The notes below the pieces were generated by a model, which was not told the DNA's origin, ran no database searches, and worked only from the letters and a program-made list of their open reading frames with translations. From Pseudomonadota bacterium (GTDB taxonomy: Bacteria; Pseudomonadota; Alphaproteobacteria; Acetobacterales; Acetobacteraceae), in NCBI GenBank assembly GCA_021845835.1, contig JAJZVE010000244.1:1-6948 (forward strand): DNA of 6,948 nucleotides, in the 5' to 3' direction. The position numbers and the translations under genes are program-made. Shown here one piece after another: positions 4,571 to 6,948 of this stretch (positions are counted from its first letter, which is position 1; each line of letters begins with the position of its first letter).

Positions 4571-5950
4571 ATGTACGCGGCAACGGCCGGCGGTCAGCGT
4601 CACGTCTTCCGCGACCTCGCCGCCCTGCTCGCGCAGGCAACCCCGCTGCGCAGCGGCGACCAGCTTGCCGGCATCGCGGCGCCGAGCGAGGTTGCGCGTG
4701 TCGCCGCGCAGTGCGCGCTCGCCGACCTGCCGCTCGCGACGTTCCTGAACGATGCCGTCGTACCCTACGAAACCGACGCGGTGACGCGGCTCGTCATCGA
4801 CACGCACGACGCCGCCGCGTTCGCGCCGGTCGCGCACCTGACGGTGGGCGGCCTGCGCGACTTCCTGCTGTCGGATGAGGCGACGCCGGCCGTGCTGGCG
4901 TCGCTCGCCCCCGGCCTCACGCCCGAGATGGCAGCCGCCGTCAGCAAGCTCTGCCGCGCGCAGGACCTCGTGCTGATCGCGGCGAAATGCCACGTGGTGA
5001 CGAAGTTCCGCACCACCATCGGGCTGCCCGGCCGGCTCTCGACGCGCCTGCAGCCGAACCATCCGGCCGACGATCCGCGCGGCATCGCCGCCGCCATCCT
5101 CGACGGGCTGCTGCTCGGCGCCGGCGATGCCACCATCGGCATCAATCCGGCGACCGACAGTCCCGAGCAGGCGCACGCGCTGCTGTCGATGCTTGATGAG
5201 GTCAGGGAAAAACTCGGCATCCCGATGCAGAGCTGCGTGCTGTGCCACGTCACCACGACGCTCGATCTGATGAAGCGCGGCACGCCGGTCGATCTGGTGT
5301 TCCAGTCGATCGGCGGCACCGAGGCGACCAATCGCAGTTTTGGCGTGTCGCTCGCCGTGCTGGCGGAAGCGCAGCAGGCGGCGCAGGCGCTCGGCCGCGC
5401 CGCCCCCGGCGACAACGTGATGTATTTCGAGACCGGGCAGGGCAGCGCATTGTCGGCCAACGCGCATCACGGCGTCGATCAGCAGACGCTGGAGGCGCGC
5501 GCCTACGCGGTGGCGCGGCACTTCCGGCCGCTGCTGGTGAATACCGTCGTGGGCTTCATCGGCCCGGAATACCTGTTCGACGGCAGGCAGATCATCCGCG
5601 CCGGGCTGGAGGACCATTGCTGCGGCAAGCTGCTCGGCCTGCCGATGGGCTGCGACGTGTGCTACACCAACCACGCCGACGCCGACCAGGACGACATGGA
5701 CGCGCTGCTGACCATGCTGGTCGCCGCCGGGGTCAATTTCGTCATGGGCGTGCCCGGCGCCGACGACATCATGCTCGGCTACCAGAGCACGTCGTTCCAC
5801 GACGCGCTGGCGATGCGCGACCTGTTCGGACGCCGGCCGGCGCCGGAGTTCGAGGCGTGGCTCGCGTGCCAGGGCCTGCTGGACGGCGCCGGCCGCATCC
5901 GCCCGCGTGGCCTGCCGGAGCGGCTGCGCGCGCTGCTGCCCGTCGCATGA
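4571..5950 (+). CDS. eutB: Ethanolamine ammonia-lyase large subunit
   Basis: 459 aa, against about 453 for the enterobacterial enzyme. With EutC it forms the adenosylcobalamin-dependent lyase that turns ethanolamine into acetaldehyde and ammonia. The TIM-barrel active-site segments are all present: R159 and Q161 in STRLQPNHP, N192 in IGINPATD, E287 in YFETGQGSALSA, D362 in MGCDVCYTNHADADQ, and M392 in FVMGVPGADDIML. These correspond, within one residue, to the substrate-binding residues recalled from the Escherichia/Salmonella structures, so the enzyme should be active. IIRAGLEDHCCGKL and VNTVVGFIGPEYLFDG are further family signatures. The RLQPNHP form is, from memory, typical of Pseudomonas- and actinobacteria-type enzymes not housed in microcompartments. 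It begins 29 bases after the kinase gene and overlaps eutC by 4 bases. No cobalamin riboswitch is possible in so short a gap. Confidence 0.97.
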   Translation: MYAATAGGQRHVFRDLAALLAQATPLRSGDQLAGIAAPSEVARVAAQCALADLPLATFLNDAVVPYETDAVTRLVIDTHDAAAFAPVAHLTVGGLRDFLLSDEATPAVLASLAPGLTPEMAAAVSKLCRAQDLVLIAAKCHVVTKFRTTIGLPGRLSTRLQPNHPADDPRGIAAAILDGLLLGAGDATIGINPATDSPEQAHALLSMLDEVREKLGIPMQSCVLCHVTTTLDLMKRGTPVDLVFQSIGGTEATNRSFGVSLAVLAEAQQAAQALGRAAPGDNVMYFETGQGSALSANAHHGVDQQTLEARAYAVARHFRPLLVNTVVGFIGPEYLFDGRQIIRAGLEDHCCGKLLGLPMGCDVCYTNHADADQDDMDALLTMLVAAGVNFVMGVPGADDIMLGYQSTSFHDALAMRDLFGRRPAPEFEAWLACQGLLDGAGRIRPRGLPERLRALLPVA

Positions 5951-6714
5951 CCGCCGGTCCGCCAGCAGACGATCCGTGGCGGGCCCTGCGCGCGCTGACC
6001 GACGCGCGCATCGGCCAGCCGCGTCGCGGTGCCTCGCTGGCGACGGCGGCGCAGCTCGCGTTCCGCCAGGCGCAGGCGGCGGCGCGCGACGCGGTGTGGC
6101 AGGCGTTCGATGCCGCGGCGCTCGCCGCCGCGCTGGGGGGCGCGGCGCTGATCGTGGACAGCGCCGCGCCCGACCGGCGGACATACCTGCTGCGCCCCGA
6201 TCTTGGCCGTCGGCTGGGCGAGGGCGCGGCGGCGCTGCTGGCGCCGCATGCGGGCGACCACGACCTCGTGATCGTGGTGACGGAGGGGCTGTCGGCGCGG
6301 GCGGTGCAGCGCCATGCCGCGCCGGTGCTGGACGCCGCCCTGCCGGCCCTGCGCGCCGCGGGCTGGCGGCTGGCGCCGCTGGTGGTCGTGCGCGGCGGCC
6401 GGGTGGCGATCGGCGATGCCGTCGCGGCGGCGCTGGGGGCGGGCGCGGTCGCGGTGCTGATCGGCGAGCGGCCGGGCCTGTCGGCACCCGACAGCATGGG
6501 TGCCTATGTCACCTGGCGGCCGACGCCGGCGACGACCGACGCCGGGCGCAACTGCCTCTCCAACATCCGCCCGGCCGGACTGGGGCATGCCGAGGCCGCG
6601 CGGCGGCTGGTCGGGCTGCTGCGGGCGATGCGGGCAAGCGGCCGGTCCGGCGTCGGCCTGACCGCGGCTGCGCCCAGTCCTGCCCTGTCGCCGCCGGGCA
6701 ACACCCCCGGCTGA
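5947..6714 (+). CDS. eutC: Ethanolamine ammonia-lyase small subunit
   Basis: 255 aa, shorter than the enterobacterial protein (about 295) mainly because it lacks a long N-terminal extension. EutC binds B12 together with EutB and is required for the active complex. Seen here: the N-terminal ALTDARIGQPRRGASLAT and QAAARDAVW region; YLLRPDLGR; VIVVTEGLSARAVQRH (about 110-125), part of the Rossmann-like cobalamin-binding half; GERPGLSAPDSMGAYVTW (about 173-190); and R201-N202-C203 in RNCLSNIRPAGL. The ATG overlaps the eutB stop as ATGA, giving translational coupling and presumably equal subunit amounts. The last about 18 residues (APSPALSPPGNTPG) are a Pro/Ser/Ala tail beyond the usual fold. The conserved LPT near the N-terminus reads LAT and the following His reads Gln, both probably tolerated. 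Confidence 0.96.
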   Translation: MTAGPPADDPWRALRALTDARIGQPRRGASLATAAQLAFRQAQAAARDAVWQAFDAAALAAALGGAALIVDSAAPDRRTYLLRPDLGRRLGEGAAALLAPHAGDHDLVIVVTEGLSARAVQRHAAPVLDAALPALRAAGWRLAPLVVVRGGRVAIGDAVAAALGAGAVAVLIGERPGLSAPDSMGAYVTWRPTPATTDAGRNCLSNIRPAGLGHAEAARRLVGLLRAMRASGRSGVGLTAAAPSPALSPPGNTPG

Positions 6715-6731
6715 CACGGGCCGCGCCGGGG
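6705..6731 (+). terminator. Short GC hairpin at the end of eutC (weak)
   Basis: CCCCGGC (6705-6711) and GCCGGGG (6725-6731) form a 7-bp stem around a 13-base loop that contains the eutC stop codon. CCTATCTGT follows, not a T-run. It could slow or partly end transcription between eutC and the dehydrogenase gene, but chance is likely at this GC content. Confidence 0.22.
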
Positions 6732-6755
6732 CCTATCTGTGGCGCAACCCGCGTG

Positions 6756-6761
6756 AGGAGG
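6756..6761 (+). promoter_or_regulatory. Consensus Shine-Dalgarno of the aldehyde dehydrogenase gene
   Basis: AGGAGG within GAGGAGGAGA, 10 bases before ATG 6772. It is the strongest ribosome binding site in the window, and suggests high translation independent of eutC. Confidence 0.75.
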
Positions 6762-6771
6762 AGAACCGCCA

Positions 6772-6948
6772 ATGCTGAACCAAGCCGCCCCGCTGCCGCT
6801 GCACGACGCCAGCCTGTTCCGCCAGGCCAACTGCATCGACGGCAAATGGGTCGAGGCCGACAGCGGCCGCACGCTCACGGTGAAGAACCCGGCGACCGGC
6901 GAGGTGCTCGGCACCGTCCCGGCCATGTCCGCCGTGGAAACCCGCCGC
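6772..6948 (+). CDS. gabD: NAD(P)-dependent succinate-semialdehyde dehydrogenase-like protein (5' part only)
   Basis: The first 59 codons, open at the window edge. The visible part is the N-terminal beta-strand region of the aldehyde dehydrogenase superfamily: LFRQANCIDGKWVEADSG, then LTVKNPATGEVLGTVP and the start of the first helix (AMSAVETRR). The SLFRQ and NPATGEVLG pattern matches GabD-type succinate-semialdehyde dehydrogenases, which oxidise succinate semialdehyde to succinate in GABA catabolism. The catalytic Cys and Glu and the cofactor site lie beyond the window, so substrate cannot be settled. It lies 57 bases after eutC on the same strand, with its own strong ribosome binding site. 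A role in oxidising the acetaldehyde made by EutBC is conceivable from position, but the N-terminus favours GabD over the CoA-acylating EutE type. Confidence 0.85.
   Translation, partial: MLNQAAPLPLHDASLFRQANCIDGKWVEADSGRTLTVKNPATGEVLGTVPAMSAVETRR

Noticed and set aside
4493..6487. Minus-strand open frame of 664 codons opposite eutBC
   Set aside because: It is a shadow of eutB and eutC. The translation is low complexity and spans the boundary of two well-supported genes.
6705..6731. Strong Rho-independent terminator after eutC
   Set aside because: The stem is only 7 bp with a 13-base loop and no T-run, so it was kept only as a weak hairpin.
1..6948. tRNA, rRNA, insertion sequence, prophage or toxin-antitoxin or other defence genes
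   Set aside because: No tRNA-like cloverleaf, transposase, integrase, flanking terminal repeats or short toxin-antitoxin pair was recognised on reading both strands.

Overview
The window is very GC-rich (about 70% or more, with most third codon positions G or C). It encodes HdaA, a ChvG/ChvI-type two-component pair and a coenzyme-B12 ethanolamine ammonia-lyase. This suits a high-GC alphaproteobacterium, perhaps of the Rhodospirillales/Acetobacteraceae. The placement is an inference from protein character and composition, not from a search.

Layout. A divergent intergenic region (about 1608-1755) separates two transcription directions. Leftward (minus strand) there are four closely spaced genes: a 70-aa glycine-zipper lipoprotein (1395-1607), a 117-aa secreted Gly/Trp- and Pro/Val-rich repeat protein (1003-1356), a single-domain response-regulator receiver (594-998), and the start of hdaA (1-536, cut by the window edge). 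HdaA is the ATPase that with the sliding clamp inactivates DnaA. A strong hairpin lies between the receiver gene and hdaA. Rightward there is a lipoprotein with a BamE/SmpA-like C-terminal fold (about 1756-2199), then an OmpR-family response regulator (2180-2917) and a membrane histidine kinase (2910-4541). These three genes overlap one another and look translationally coupled.

Only 29 bases after the kinase comes eutB (4571-5950), overlapping eutC (5947-6714) by ATGA. Together they form ethanolamine ammonia-lyase, which splits ethanolamine into acetaldehyde and ammonia. After 57 bases comes the 5' end of a succinate-semialdehyde dehydrogenase-like gene (6772-6948+), with a very strong ribosome binding site.

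Reading as a whole: positions 1003-4541 are rich in cell-envelope genes around an envelope-type two-component system, with an operator-like palindrome and a direct repeat between the divergent genes. The eut genes are the simple, non-microcompartment kind as far as the window shows: no shell proteins, EutA reactivase, permease or EutR regulator is visible. Their closeness to the two-component genes leaves open joint transcription or control. I see no CRISPR, transposon, tRNA, rRNA or clearly new defence system. The most unusual points are the atypical signature residues of the two-component pair, the repeats in the divergent promoter region, the low-complexity secreted protein, and the kinase-eutB junction.
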